From Xenorhabdus budapestensis (lineage in GTDB: Bacteria; Pseudomonadota; Gammaproteobacteria; Enterobacterales; Enterobacteriaceae): 64,000 nt of DNA. Below, in pieces: positions 9,310 to 19,073 of the stretch (positions are counted from its first letter, which is position 1; each line of letters begins with the position of its first letter). The DNA lies in the NCBI RefSeq assembly GCF_002632465.1, contig NZ_NIBS01000001.1, positions 261,404 through 325,403 on the forward strand, written 5' to 3'. The position numbers and the translations under genes are program-made. The notes beneath the pieces were generated by a model. The model was not told the DNA's origin. It saw nothing but the letters and a program-made list of their open reading frames with translations, and did not search any database.

Positions 9310-10404
9310 TTATCCTGCCTGTTGCATCATTATGTTACGTTTTGACAAGTAAGGTTTGATTTGCCAATGTAATTTTCTTAATAGCTGTTCAGTCGTTTGC
9401 CAACTGATACAAGCATCAGTTACTGAAACTCCATATTGCATTTCAGAACGAGGTAATTCTGAAGACTGATTCCCTTCATTAATATGGCTTTCCAACATAA
9501 TACCAATAATGGATTGATTTCCGGCTATAATCTGTTCAGCAACAGAATCCACTACGACGCTTTGGCGGCGAAAATCTTTATTAGAATTCCCATGACTACA
9601 ATCAATCATCAGTGATGGCACCAAACCCGCCTGAATCATTTGATTTTCGCAGTCACACACATGTTCAGGGCTGTAATTAGGCTCTACCCCACCACGCAAG
9701 ATTACATGACCATTCGGATTCCCCTGAGTTTGCAACAGACAAACTTGACCTGACTGATTTATTCCCATAAAGCGATGTGACATAGCAGCGGCTTTCATGG
9801 CATTAATGGCGGTATTTAAATTACCATCAGTGCCATTTTTAAAACCTACTGATACAGATAAGCCCGATGCCATCTCACGATGAGTCTGGGATTCTGTTGT
9901 TCTTGCTCCGATTGCTGACCAGCTGAAAAGATCGCCCAAATACTGAGGGTTATTAGGATCAAGCGCTTCATTTGCCAATGGCAATCCCATTTCTACTAAG
10001 TTCAATAATAAACGGCGGGCGATATGTAACCCGGCATCCATATCAAATGATCCATCCATATAAGGATCACTAATTAAACCTTTCCAACCAACTGTAGTGC
10101 GGGGTTTTTCAAAATAGACACGCATAACAATATACAGACAATCACTTAGTTCGGCAGAAAGTGATTTCAAGCGACGAGCATAATCAAAGGCAGCATCTAC
10201 ATCATGGATGGAACACGGGCCGCATACTACCAACAAACGAGGATCATTGTGATGAATGATATTAGCAATAGTATTACGCGCGTTTGTGACGGCATGCAGA
10301 TCGCTGCTACTCAATGGATATTTTTGCTTCAGCTCTTCTGGTGTAATAAGAATCTGTTCATCAAGAATATGAATGTTATTAAGCGCATCTTTTTGCATGA
10401 TCAT
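9310..10404 (-). CDS. aroF: Tyrosine-sensitive DAHP synthase AroF
   Basis: This class I DAHP synthase condenses phosphoenolpyruvate and erythrose 4-phosphate, the first step of the shikimate pathway. The N-terminus [11 protein letters not shown] and the body ([38 protein letters not shown]) match E. coli AroF, the isozyme inhibited by tyrosine, better than AroG or AroH. The start is ambiguous: ATG 10404 is better spaced from AGGT, while ATG 10398 gives the E. coli N-terminus. It heads the aroF-tyrA operon and has a perfect TyrR box upstream. Confidence 0.97.
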   Translation of the reverse strand: MIMQKDALNNIHILDEQILITPEELKQKYPLSSSDLHAVTNARNTIANIIHHNDPRLLVVCGPCSIHDVDAAFDYARRLKSLSAELSDCLYIVMRVYFEKPRTTVGWKGLISDPYMDGSFDMDAGLHIARRLLLNLVEMGLPLANEALDPNNPQYLGDLFSWSAIGARTTESQTHREMASGLSVSVGFKNGTDGNLNTAINAMKAAAMSHRFMGINQSGQVCLLQTQGNPNGHVILRGGVEPNYSPEHVCDCENQMIQAGLVPSLMIDCSHGNSNKDFRRQSVVVDSVAEQIIAGNQSIIGIMLESHINEGNQSSELPRSEMQYGVSVTDACISWQTTEQLLRKLHWQIKPYLSKRNIMMQQAG

Positions 10405-10458
10405 TTTTCATACCTGTTTTGTTTGTCTGTTTAACGTTGTTTTTAGTGTCTGGCAGAT

Positions 10459-10486
10459 AACATACCATGCTTCGTAAAGATTACAA
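10459..10486 (-). promoter_or_regulatory. Candidate aroF promoter
   Basis: On the minus strand TTGTAA, 16 bp, TATGTT. It is ~55 bp before the aroF start and just downstream of the TyrR box. Confidence 0.45.
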
Positions 10487-10514
10487 TCCAATTGTTTATA
10501 TTTTATTACGATAA

Positions 10515-10532
10515 TGTAAACTTATTTTTACA
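10515..10532 (-). promoter_or_regulatory. TyrR box upstream of aroF-tyrA
   Basis: TGTAAA-CTTATT-TTTACA is a perfect match to the TyrR consensus TGTAAA-N6-TTTACA, about 110 bp upstream of aroF. In E. coli TyrR with tyrosine represses aroF-tyrA from such boxes. Confidence 0.88.
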
Positions 10533-10903
10533 CAATATTGATTTCGTGATTAAATTTAATAAATATATTAATAATTTCAATGTATTTTAATTTTCACAAT
10601 AAATATATTAGACACTATTAATATTAACAATGAGAGCATGTAATTTTACAATACCACTCACAATAGAAATATTTTATTTACCATTCATGATTTATTTATA
10701 ATAAAGATAAATTACTTTAAAAATAATGTGATAAAAATAAGATCTCAATCCTATTTTTATATTTGGATTTTCATAATATTAATATGTGTTTTTTGTGTTG
10801 GATTGAAACTATGAAACAACACTTATAAAGAATAGTTGAATAACACTGCTTAAAGCGGCTGAGTTATCAACTTTTATTTCTTACTCATTTATTAAGGACA
10901 GAT

Positions 10904-12247
10904 ATGATAACGCTGCAATTTGCCATAATAATTATATGCTTATTGATAGGTACGCGTTATGCGGGCATGGGATTGGGGCTGATCAGTGGTATCGGACTTT
11001 TTATACTGACATTTGTTTTTGGATTAGAACCAGGTAAGCCCCCAGTTGATGTAATGCTCACTATTCTTGCAGTTATCGGTTGTGCATCCGTGTTGCAAAC
11101 TGCCGGCGGGCTAAACGTCATGATGCAATGCGCTGAACGCCTTCTACGCCGCCATCCTCAACATATTACTATCCTGGCTCCATTGACGACATGGATGTTA
11201 ACTTTCCTCTGTGGTACTGGTCATGTAGTCTATACTATGTTCCCAATCATCGGTGATATCGCCTTAAAAAAAGGGATACGTCCTGAACGCCCAATGGCTG
11301 TTGCTTCTGTTGCCTCTCAGATGGCAATCACAGCTTCTCCCGTTTCTGTTGCCGTTGTTTCTTTAGTGTCAATTATTGCTGCCAGTCATGGTATTGGACG
11401 TGCTTACGGAATTTTAGAAATTCTGGCCGTTTCAATCCCTGCATCACTGGCAGGAGTAATACTTGCTGCATTATGGAGTTTGCATCGTGGCAAAAATTTG
11501 GATAACGATGAAGAATTCCAAGAGAAAATTAAAGATCCCAAGCAACGTGAGTCTATCTATGGCAGTTCAGAAACCTTATTAGATCAGGTATTTCCTAAAC
11601 AAGCTTACAGAGCAACTTGGATCTTCTTCGCCGCAATTGCAGTGGTAGTATTGTTTGGCGCATTTACAGAATTACGCCCTTCTTTTGAAATCAAAGGAGA
11701 ATTAAAACCGCTTTCCATGAATCTGGTTATCCAGATGATGATGCTAATTGCTGGTTCCATTATTTTGATGACATGTAAAGTCAAAACCAATGAAATCGCC
11801 AATAGTGCCGTGTTTAAAGCAGGAATGGTTGCGATCTTCTCAGTCTTTGGTGTGGCATGGATGAGTGATACGTTTTTCCACTCCCATTTAGGCGAACTGA
11901 AGCTGATATTAGAAGAAGTCGTACAAGCAAGACCCTGGACTTATGCGTTAGTATTGTTCCTGGTATCAAAGTTGGTTAACAGCCAAGCCGCAGCTTTAAC
12001 TGCAATCGCGCCAATGGGATTACAACTTGGTGTTGATCCTAAACTTTTAATCGCATTCTTCCCGGCAGCCTATGGTTATTTTGTTTTACCTACCTACCCA
12101 AGTGATCTGGCATGTATTGGGTTTGACCGCACCGGGACAACAAAGATCGGAAAATTTATCATCAACCACAGTTTCCTTGTTCCGGGCCTGATTGGTGTCA
12201 GCAGTGCTTGTGCTGTAGGGTATATTTTAGTGAGTACCTTTATGTAA
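10904..12247 (+). CDS. dcuB: Anaerobic C4-dicarboxylate transporter DcuB
   Basis: An inner-membrane antiporter that swaps external fumarate, malate or aspartate for internal succinate during fumarate respiration. The 447 aa are almost all hydrophobic segments (about 10-12 helices). Family blocks such as PGKPPVDVML, LCGTGHVVYT, RPERPMA, SPVSVAVVSLV, VSKLVNSQAAAL and LPTYPSDLA match E. coli DcuB (446 aa) more closely than DcuA. It stands alone with its own ribosome site (AAGGA). No dcuSR or fumarase gene is adjacent, unlike in E. coli. Confidence 0.93.
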   Translation: MITLQFAIIIICLLIGTRYAGMGLGLISGIGLFILTFVFGLEPGKPPVDVMLTILAVIGCASVLQTAGGLNVMMQCAERLLRRHPQHITILAPLTTWMLTFLCGTGHVVYTMFPIIGDIALKKGIRPERPMAVASVASQMAITASPVSVAVVSLVSIIAASHGIGRAYGILEILAVSIPASLAGVILAALWSLHRGKNLDNDEEFQEKIKDPKQRESIYGSSETLLDQVFPKQAYRATWIFFAAIAVVVLFGAFTELRPSFEIKGELKPLSMNLVIQMMMLIAGSIILMTCKVKTNEIANSAVFKAGMVAIFSVFGVAWMSDTFFHSHLGELKLILEEVVQARPWTYALVLFLVSKLVNSQAAALTAIAPMGLQLGVDPKLLIAFFPAAYGYFVLPTYPSDLACIGFDRTGTTKIGKFIINHSFLVPGLIGVSSACAVGYILVSTFM

Positions 12248-12325
12248 GCTGCTCTGTATGCTCATAACATAAAAAAGCTCGCTGATTGCAGGCTATTTAT
12301 TTTTCTGCAAAAACCAGATAGTAAA

Positions 12326-12347
12326 AAGGCCGGAAAATTCCGGCCTT
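12326..12347. terminator. Terminator between dcuB and rplS
   Basis: AAGGCCGG-AAAATT-CCGGCCTT, followed on the minus strand by a T-run. It terminates the rpsP-rplS operon and perhaps dcuB. Confidence 0.85.
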
Positions 12348-12379
12348 CAACGATAACTTTCGGATGTAGCAAAAGCGTA

Positions 12380-12748
<369 letters not shown>

Positions 12749-12797
12749 CTAGGTAAACTGATATATCAAAGACATTCCTTCATAGGATATGTCTGGA

Positions 12798-13550
12798 TTA
12801 ATTCGTCGCCTGATCCTGATATTCCTGTTGGAATTCAGTCAGCAACATCCTTTGCTCGTCAGTCAGAGCTAGGCTTTCTAGAAGTTCGGGCCTTCTTAAC
12901 CAAGTGCGGCCAAGCGATTGTTTCATACGCCAGCGATTAATTTCAGCATGGTTTCCTGATAGCAAAACAGGCGGAACTCCTATCCCATCCAACACTTCAG
13001 GGCGGGTATAATGCGGACAATCCAACAGCCCGTCAGCAAATGAGTCTTCCTCTGCCGATGACTGACGACCCAATACTCCGGGAATAAACCGGGATATAGA
13101 ATCAATCATTGCCATAGCCGGGATTTCTCCCCCACTGAGAACGTAATCACCGATAGACCACTCTTCGTCAATTTCGGTTTGGATGACACGCTCATCAATA
13201 CCTTCATAACGGCCGCAAACCAGAATTAATTTCTCGTTTGCCGCCAGTTCACAAACTCCCTGTTGATCAAGTTTGCGCCCTTGAGGTGATAGATAAATCA
13301 CTTTTGCATCAACACCAGCCGCAGCTTTGGCTGCATGGATGGCTTCCCTTAATGGTTGCACCATCATCAGCATGCCTGGACCACCACCATAGGGGCGATC
13401 ATCTACAGTACGATGCCTGTCGTAGGTAAAATCCCTAGGACTCCAACAATCGATACTAAGCAGGCCATTTTTCACTGCCCGACCAGTTACCCCGTAATCG
13501 GTTATTGCGCGGAACATTTCAGGAAACAGGCTAATCACCCCAATCCACAT
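12798..13550 (-). CDS. trmD: tRNA (guanine37-N1)-methyltransferase
   Basis: TrmD methylates G37 next to the anticodon of tRNAs such as Leu, Pro and Arg(CCG), preventing +1 frameshifts, with S-adenosylmethionine bound in a trefoil knot. The protein shows the SPOUT-knot blocks [23 protein letters not shown] and DYVLSGGE. I place the start at ATG 13550 ([13 protein letters not shown]), which matches E. coli and lies 11 bp after AGGAG; the frame is open four codons further to a GTG inside that ribosome site. Third gene of its operon. Confidence 0.97.
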   Translation of the reverse strand: MWIGVISLFPEMFRAITDYGVTGRAVKNGLLSIDCWSPRDFTYDRHRTVDDRPYGGGPGMLMMVQPLREAIHAAKAAAGVDAKVIYLSPQGRKLDQQGVCELAANEKLILVCGRYEGIDERVIQTEIDEEWSIGDYVLSGGEIPAMAMIDSISRFIPGVLGRQSSAEEDSFADGLLDCPHYTRPEVLDGIGVPPVLLSGNHAEINRWRMKQSLGRTWLRRPELLESLALTDEQRMLLTEFQQEYQDQATN

Positions 13551-13584
13551 ACAGCGTCCCACTCCTAAACCGTTTTACCGGAGA

Positions 13585-14133
13585 TTAAAAACCAGGATCC
13601 CAATCTACTTCAATGGTTTTAGTAGCGAGATCGACTTTCTTGATAACCTGCCCATCAAGAAACGGAACTAACCGCTCCTTGATACCGAATGCATCTTTCA
13701 GGTTTGCCTTTATTACCATGACATCGTTAGACCCTGTTTCCATCATATCTTGGACGGTTCCAAGGTTATAACCTGCCGTATTGATTACCTGACATCCCAT
13801 AAGGTCTTTCCAGTAATAATCACCGACTTCCAGTTCTGGTAATTTAGATGAATCCACCACTAATTCGCAGCTAGTGAGTAAATTCGCAGCATCCCGATCA
13901 TCAATATCTTTGATTTTGATGATAATATCCTGATTGTGGTATTTCCACGTTTCCAGCTCAATGTGTTGCCATTGACCAGCACGCTGGATAAACCACGGTT
14001 GATATTCAAAAATGTCTTCGGCTTGTTCGGTGGAAGAAAAAACTCTGAGCCAACCACGTATGCCATACGCTGACCCCAGTTTCCCCAACACGATTGGATC
14101 AACAGGGTGCTCCAGGCCAGATTGTTTGCTCAT
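13585..14133 (-). CDS. rimM: Ribosome maturation factor RimM
   Basis: RimM binds S19 and helps mature the 30S head. The protein has an N-terminal RimM domain with [21 protein letters not shown] and a C-terminal PRC-barrel with [12 protein letters not shown] and the nearly invariant [20 protein letters not shown] region. Starting at ATG 14133 (MSKQ) it is 182 aa, equal to E. coli; the frame extends three codons upstream. It lies between rpsP (18-nt gap) and trmD in the ribosome-biogenesis operon. Confidence 0.97.
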   Translation of the reverse strand: MSKQSGLEHPVDPIVLGKLGSAYGIRGWLRVFSSTEQAEDIFEYQPWFIQRAGQWQHIELETWKYHNQDIIIKIKDIDDRDAANLLTSCELVVDSSKLPELEVGDYYWKDLMGCQVINTAGYNLGTVQDMMETGSNDVMVIKANLKDAFGIKERLVPFLDGQVIKKVDLATKTIEVDWDPGF

Positions 14134-14151
14134 TGTTACCACCGCGACAGA

Positions 14152-14400
14152 TTAAGCTGCTTTTTTAGCGTTTTTGATCAGTGCAGCAACACGATCAGAC
14201 ACAGATGCACCCAGACCAATCCAGTGTTCGATACGGTCCAGATCTAAACGCAGAGCTTCAGCATTCCCTGATGCGATAGGGTTGAAGAAGCCAACGCGCT
14301 CAATAAAGCGACCATCACGCGCATTGCGGCTATCGGTCACTACTACTTGATAAAACGGACGCTTTTTAGCGCCGCCACGAGCTAAACGAATTGTTACCAT
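14152..14400 (-). CDS. rpsP: 30S ribosomal protein S16
   Basis: S16 stabilises the 5' domain of 16S rRNA. ATG 14400 gives [18 protein letters not shown] and 82 aa, exactly the E. coli length, with a GAGGAT ribosome site 5 bp upstream. The frame is open further upstream, but that stretch is not S16-like. First gene of the rpsP-rimM-trmD-rplS operon. Confidence 0.98.
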   Translation of the reverse strand: MVTIRLARGGAKKRPFYQVVVTDSRNARDGRFIERVGFFNPIASGNAEALRLDLDRIEHWIGLGASVSDRVAALIKNAKKAA

Positions 14401-14476
14401 AACATCCTCATTAGTTAGCAAAACAACCAGACGCCATCGAGGAATGGAGTCCGGCTGTCCATTAAAAAGCCCGAAA

Positions 14477-14504
14477 ATTTTACTCACTTTGGCGCAAAAA
14501 GCAA
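14477..14504 (-). promoter_or_regulatory. Candidate rpsP operon promoter
   Basis: On the minus strand TTGCTT, 16 bp, TAAAAT, about 80 bp before rpsP and downstream of ffh. Confidence 0.45.
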
Positions 14505-14537
14505 TCCAAAGAGCATTTTCTTTCGAAATTTTGTTGA

Positions 14538-15899
14538 TTATCGCCCCATAAATCCAGGAGGCAACATACCTTTCATGCCACGCATCATTTTCGCCAGACC
14601 ACCTTTCTTCATCTTTTTCATCATGCGCTGCATTTCATCAAACTGTTTCAGTAAACGGTTGACATCCTGTACCTGTGTACCAGAACCCATTGCGATACGA
14701 CGTTTACGTGAACCTTTGATAATTTCTGGTTTTTCACGCTCTTTGCGGGTCATTGAGTTGATGATGGCTTCCATCTTAACCAGAATTTTGTCATCCATTT
14801 GGGATTTAACAGCATCAGGGATCTGGGACATGCCTGGCATTTTGCTCAACATGCTTGTCATACCACCCATATTGCGCATTTGCTTAAGCTGTTCGAGAAA
14901 ATCGTTTAAATCAAAACCATCCCCTTTTTTCAGTTTTGATGCCAACTTTTCCGCTTGAGTGCGGTCAACCTTACTTTCAATCTCTTCAATCAGTGAAAGC
15001 ACATCCCCCATTCCCAAGATCCGGGATGCGATACGATCGGGATGGAAAGGCTCCAAGGCATCAGTCTTTTCACCGACACCAAGGAATTTAATTGGCTTAC
15101 CTGTGATATGTCGAATAGAAAGAGCGGCACCACCACGAGCGTCACCATCTACTTTGGTCAGAACAACCCCTGTTAGTGGCAGCGCTTCATTAAATGCTTT
15201 TGCCGTATTAGCAGCATCCTGCCCTGTCATTGCATCGACAACAAACAACGTTTCGATAGGATTAACCGCAGCGTGAACTTCTTTAATTTCATCCATCATA
15301 GCTTCATCGACATGCAGACGTCCTGCGGTATCGATCAAAAGCACATCGTAAAATTTCAGCTTAGCGTGTTGGATTGCTTTGTTGACAATATCAACCGGTT
15401 TTTCTTGTGGGTCTGATGGGAAAAAATCAATTCCAACGGTTTCAGATAACATTTCAAGCTGTTTGATCGCTGCCGGACGGTATACGTCAGCAGAAACCAC
15501 CAGGACTTTTTTCTTATTTTTTTCTTTTAGCAGTTTACCCAATTTTGCAACGCTAGTTGTTTTACCAGCACCTTGCAAACCTGCCATCAGAACCACTGCG
15601 GGAGGTTGTACAGCAAGATTTAGCTCACTGTTTACCTCTCCCATCGCCTTCACCAGTTCATTTTGAACAATTTTGACGAATTCTTGTCCAGGAGTTAGAC
15701 TTTTGTTAACTTCGTGCCCTACCGCGTTTTCTTTGACTCTTGAAATGAAATCACGCACTACAGGCAATGCAACATCTGCTTCAAGTAAAGCCATGCGAAC
15801 TTCACGCAGCGTATCTTTAATATTATCCTCAGTCAGCCGTCCACGACCGCTGATATTGCGCAATGTGCGCGATAGTCTGTCAGTTAAATTATCAAACAT
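14538..15899 (-). CDS. ffh: Signal recognition particle protein Ffh
   Basis: Ffh pairs with 4.5S RNA to form the SRP, which delivers nascent inner-membrane proteins to FtsY. The 453 aa equal E. coli Ffh. They show an N domain (1-~90), a G domain with [15 protein letters not shown] (~101-115), DTAGR and [10 protein letters not shown], and a methionine-rich M domain (~300-453, with [17 protein letters not shown] and [12 protein letters not shown]) that binds signal sequences and RNA. Divergent from ypjD, as in E. coli. Confidence 0.98.
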   Translation of the reverse strand: MFDNLTDRLSRTLRNISGRGRLTEDNIKDTLREVRMALLEADVALPVVRDFISRVKENAVGHEVNKSLTPGQEFVKIVQNELVKAMGEVNSELNLAVQPPAVVLMAGLQGAGKTTSVAKLGKLLKEKNKKKVLVVSADVYRPAAIKQLEMLSETVGIDFFPSDPQEKPVDIVNKAIQHAKLKFYDVLLIDTAGRLHVDEAMMDEIKEVHAAVNPIETLFVVDAMTGQDAANTAKAFNEALPLTGVVLTKVDGDARGGAALSIRHITGKPIKFLGVGEKTDALEPFHPDRIASRILGMGDVLSLIEEIESKVDRTQAEKLASKLKKGDGFDLNDFLEQLKQMRNMGGMTSMLSKMPGMSQIPDAVKSQMDDKILVKMEAIINSMTRKEREKPEIIKGSRKRRIAMGSGTQVQDVNRLLKQFDEMQRMMKKMKKGGLAKMMRGMKGMLPPGFMGR

Positions 15900-16115
15900 T
15901 GTCTCAGCTCAGATATCTACAAGTGGGTCTACCTGTAAGGCAAATTTAGCGGATTATAACATGATGATGATGTAATCTCTGCAAAGAGATTCCCAAGTAT
16001 GGCTAACAACGGTTGGAGGCTATCTCTGCTGACAGTATACTTGAATTTTGAGTTAACTTTAGCACTATTAACTCTAACACTTTTTTCTAACACTATTGCG
16101 AAAACGAAAAACTTT

Positions 16116-16907
16116 ATGCAGGTATTTTCAATCATTGCCTTACTTGCTTATCTCATTAGCCTGACGCTTATCGTGCCGGGTTTATTGCGGCAACAAAACA
16201 GCTATCAAAAACTGGCTCTATTTTTCGCAGCTGTTGCACTGATCAACCATGCGATAACCTTAAAGTATCAGGTTTTTCATGTCAGCAGTGGCCAAAACCT
16301 GACTCTGTTAAATTTAGGCTCTATTGTCAGTTTGCTCGTCTGTATCATTATGACTATTGTTGCCTTTCGTGGTCATGCATGGTTTTTACTGCCCATTATT
16401 TACAGTTTTGCCATGATAAATTTGATTCTGACCAGTATGGTGCCCGGTGAATTCATTACACATCTTGAGAAGAGTATCGGGCTATTCATACATATTGGGC
16501 TGGCATTACTTGGGTATGCCACTTTACTTATTGCCGCACTTTATGCATTGCAAGTTGGCTGGCTGGATTATCGGCTGAAAAAGAAAAAACTTACTTTTTC
16601 TTCTGGCATGCCTCCATTAATGACCATTGAACGCAAAATGTTTCGCATTACCCAAGTTGGCGTAATCTTACTAACATTGACGTTATGTACAGGCATCATG
16701 TATATGGATGATATTTTCAATAAGGAAAATATCCATAAATCGGTTTTGTCTATCATTGCATGGTTTATCTACGTCATCCTACTCTGGGGGCATTATCATG
16801 AAGGATGGCGCGGCAAACGTGTCATTTGGTTCAATCTGATTGGTGCACTTATCCTGACGCTCTCTTTTTTCGGCAATCGGTTATTACAGGAATTTTTGAT
16901 TTATTAA
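16116..16907 (+). CDS. ypjD: Inner membrane cytochrome c assembly-family protein YpjD
   Basis: A polytopic membrane protein of the CcmC/HemX-like 'cytochrome c assembly protein' family. The E. coli member is of uncertain function, possibly linked to the magnesium exporter CorB or to haem. Starting at ATG 16116 (MQVFSIIALLAYL) it is 263 aa, exactly the E. coli length; an in-frame upstream ATG at 15999 would add 39 residues absent from the family. About eight hydrophobic segments are visible. The C-terminal WGHYHEGWRGKR block is typical. Followed 54 bp later by yfjD. Confidence 0.92.
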   Translation: MQVFSIIALLAYLISLTLIVPGLLRQQNSYQKLALFFAAVALINHAITLKYQVFHVSSGQNLTLLNLGSIVSLLVCIIMTIVAFRGHAWFLLPIIYSFAMINLILTSMVPGEFITHLEKSIGLFIHIGLALLGYATLLIAALYALQVGWLDYRLKKKKLTFSSGMPPLMTIERKMFRITQVGVILLTLTLCTGIMYMDDIFNKENIHKSVLSIIAWFIYVILLWGHYHEGWRGKRVIWFNLIGALILTLSFFGNRLLQEFLIY

Positions 16908-16961
16908 GCAGTAAACAATCGCTGTAGCCAGTTTATATAAACATTAGGAAGGAATTCTGCT

Positions 16962-18260
16962 TTGGAGCATGTCTCAACAGGCACATTAATTATTATTCTT
17001 GTCATCATGGTTATCATTTCTGCCTACTTTTCTGCCTCAGAAACTGGCATGATGACAATAAACCGTTATCGCTTACGCCATTTGGCAAAACAAGGTAGCA
17101 GTTCCGCGCAGAGAGTCGAATCACTACTCAACCATCCTGACAGGCTAATCAGCCTGATTCTGATCGGTAATAACCTTGTCAATATTTTGGCATCTTCATT
17201 GGCTACCATTGTTGGCATGCGCCTTTATGGTGACGCAGGAGTTGCGATTGCAACTGGTATACTGACCTTCGTGATTCTGGTTTTTGCTGAAGTTATGCCC
17301 AAGACGATTGCAGCTCTCTACCCGGAAAAAATTGCATTCCCAAGCAGCTTTCTGCTGCGACCTTTACAAAAGATCATGCTGCCTCTTGTTTGGGCATTTA
17401 ACAAGATCACTTTGCTGTTTATACGTTGTCTGGGGATCAAAGTTTCCGACACTCGCAATGACGCGGTTAGTAAAGATGAGCTTCGGACGATTGTGAACGA
17501 ATCAAACACCAATCTCTCACGCCGCAATCAGGATATGCTTATCTCAATACTGGATCTTGAAAAAGTCACCGTTGGCGACATCATGGTGCCCCGCAATGAG
17601 ATTGTTGGTATTGATATTAACGGTGACTGGAAATCCGTTATACGACAGTTGACTCATTCACCACACGGCAGAATAGTGTTGTACCGGAATTTTCTGGATG
17701 ATGCCATTGGTATGTTACGAGTGCGTGAAGCCTATCGTCTTATGATGGAGAAAAAGGAATTCACGAAAAAGAACCTGATAAGAGCAGCAGATAAAATTTA
17801 CTTCATTCCCGTCAGTACGCCATTGAACACCCAGTTAGTTAACTTCCAACGTAATAAACAAAAAGCAGGCTTAATCGTTGATGAGTATGGAGATATTCAG
17901 GGATTAGTCACTGTAGAAGATATTCTGGAAGAAATTGTCGGAGAGTTTACCACTTCTATGTCTCCTACTCTGTCAGAAGAAGTCTTACCACAAAGTGATG
18001 GCACTGTTTTAGTTGATGGCACCGCCAATATCCGTGAGTTAAACAAAGCATTTGGCTGGACATTACCTGCTGACGGGCCAAGAACAATGAATGGTATGAT
18101 CCTGGAAGAGTTAGGCGAAATCCCCGAGTTGAATGTTCAGGTACAAATTAATGAGTATAATTTTGAAATTCTTTCTGTGAATGACAATGTTATTAAAAAA
18201 GTACGTGTAATTCCGATGAAACAGGAAAAGAGAAAAGTATTAAAATCCAGTGAAAAATAA
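16962..18260 (+). CDS. yfjD: CNNM/CorC-family membrane protein YfjD (CorB)
   Basis: This belongs to the DUF21/CBS transporter family implicated in Mg2+ or Co2+ efflux. The 432 aa have four N-terminal membrane segments (DUF21, ~1-190, with SASETGMM and LIGNNLVNI), two CBS domains (~200-325, MVPRNEIVGID and VDEYGDIQGLVTVEDILEEIVG) and a C-terminal CorC_HlyC domain. The start is TTG 16962, giving MEHVSTGTLIIIL, which aligns with E. coli; AGGAAGGA lies ~9 bp upstream. It is probably co-transcribed with ypjD. Confidence 0.93.
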   Translation: MEHVSTGTLIIILVIMVIISAYFSASETGMMTINRYRLRHLAKQGSSSAQRVESLLNHPDRLISLILIGNNLVNILASSLATIVGMRLYGDAGVAIATGILTFVILVFAEVMPKTIAALYPEKIAFPSSFLLRPLQKIMLPLVWAFNKITLLFIRCLGIKVSDTRNDAVSKDELRTIVNESNTNLSRRNQDMLISILDLEKVTVGDIMVPRNEIVGIDINGDWKSVIRQLTHSPHGRIVLYRNFLDDAIGMLRVREAYRLMMEKKEFTKKNLIRAADKIYFIPVSTPLNTQLVNFQRNKQKAGLIVDEYGDIQGLVTVEDILEEIVGEFTTSMSPTLSEEVLPQSDGTVLVDGTANIRELNKAFGWTLPADGPRTMNGMILEELGEIPELNVQVQINEYNFEILSVNDNVIKKVRVIPMKQEKRKVLKSSEK

Positions 18261-18386
18261 CTCAAAATTGCAAATCTGGCCGTAAAAAAGATTTTTACGA
18301 CCAGTATAGCGTATGCAATATCAGTTATAGTTTCTCAAAAAAATGCTTTTCAAAAAACAACATTACAACAAATTAGCACCATTTTA

Positions 18387-18902
18387 CTACACTTGTAGCT
18401 CAACCAGTTTTTCTTCCGGCAAAGCCAGTTCATCGTTTTGGTTAATACGAACATCTGCATCAAGAATGTGGCGAGCAATATCCTGTGCTTCTTGCAGAGA
18501 GTGCATCTGATACGTACCACATTGATAAATGTTCAACTCCGGGATTTGCTTCTGATCTTGAACTTTCAGTACATCAGCCATAGCAGCTTTCCAAGCTTCC
18601 GCTACTCTTAGTTCAGCTGGCGCACCAATCAAGCTCATGTAAAAACCAGTACGGCATCCCATTGGAGAGATGTCAATAATTTCAACACTATCACCATTCA
18701 GATGGTTACGCATAAAACCGGCAAACAAATGTTCAAGTGTATGAATTCCTCTTTCCGGCATGACCTCTTTGTTAGGAATGCAAAAGCGTAAGTCAAATAC
18801 CGTGATAGTATCACCATGGGGTGTTTTCATCGTCTTGGCAACTCTAACGGCAGGTGCAGACATACGGGTATGGTCAACTGTAAAACTGTCCAATAAAGGC
18901 AT
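18387..18902 (-). CDS. luxS: S-ribosylhomocysteine lyase LuxS
   Basis: LuxS cleaves S-ribosylhomocysteine to homocysteine and DPD, the precursor of autoinducer-2, completing the activated methyl cycle. The 171 aa carry the metal ligands H54 and H58 in HTLEH and C128 in [10 protein letters not shown], with C83 (MGCRTG) as the catalytic cysteine. Same length as E. coli. The ribosome site is AGGAGG. Its 5' region overlaps the micA promoter on the opposite strand, the E. coli arrangement. Confidence 0.98.
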   Translation of the reverse strand: MPLLDSFTVDHTRMSAPAVRVAKTMKTPHGDTITVFDLRFCIPNKEVMPERGIHTLEHLFAGFMRNHLNGDSVEIIDISPMGCRTGFYMSLIGAPAELRVAEAWKAAMADVLKVQDQKQIPELNIYQCGTYQMHSLQEAQDIARHILDADVRINQNDELALPEEKLVELQV

Positions 18903-18954
18903 GATCCTACCTCCTCAGGCATCAGATTTTTTGCAAAAATTTTTTCAAATAGAT

Positions 18955-18982
18955 GAAACCTTTTTATTTGCGGCTGGTCTTA
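18955..18982 (+). promoter_or_regulatory. Candidate sigma-E promoter of micA
   Basis: GAAACCT near -35 and GGTCTTA near -10 roughly fit the RpoE pattern GGAACTT...GTCTGA, ending 6 bp before the predicted MicA 5' end. The match is imperfect. In E. coli micA is strictly RpoE-dependent. Confidence 0.5.
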
Positions 18983-18988
18983 ATATAT

Positions 18989-19068
18989 GAAGACGCGCAA
19001 AATTGTTATCATCCTTATTTTTCTAAGAGACTTTATTTAGTTTCGGCCACCAAATGGTGGCCATTTTT
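18989..19068 (+). ncRNA. micA: Small RNA MicA
   Basis: The sequence starts GAAGACGCGCAAAATTGTTA and continues TCATCC, nearly the E. coli MicA 5' seed (GAAAGACGCGCATTTGTTATC). It ends with a terminator hairpin GGCCACC-AAAT-GGTGGCC (19045-19062) and a T-run. The position, between luxS and gshA and divergent from luxS, is the E. coli micA locus. MicA uses Hfq to pair with ompA and other porin mRNAs under envelope stress and can pair with the luxS leader. The middle is diverged, as usual for this RNA. Confidence 0.88.
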
Positions 19069-19073
19069 CTTTT

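Larger units (their letters stand above)
10405..10903. other. aroF-dcuB divergent intergenic region
   Basis: About 500 bp of very AT-rich DNA. The aroF side has the promoter and TyrR box listed separately. The middle (10540-10800) is A/T runs with two copies of AATAAATATATTA and no gene I can support; it looks like curved or H-NS-bindable DNA. The dcuB side ends with an AAGGA ribosome site. I found no convincing FNR or NarL site. Confidence 0.6.

Noticed and set aside
10810-10900. FNR or NarL site for dcuB
   Set aside because: Only half-sites such as TTATCAA occur; no TTGAT-N4-ATCAA pattern is present.
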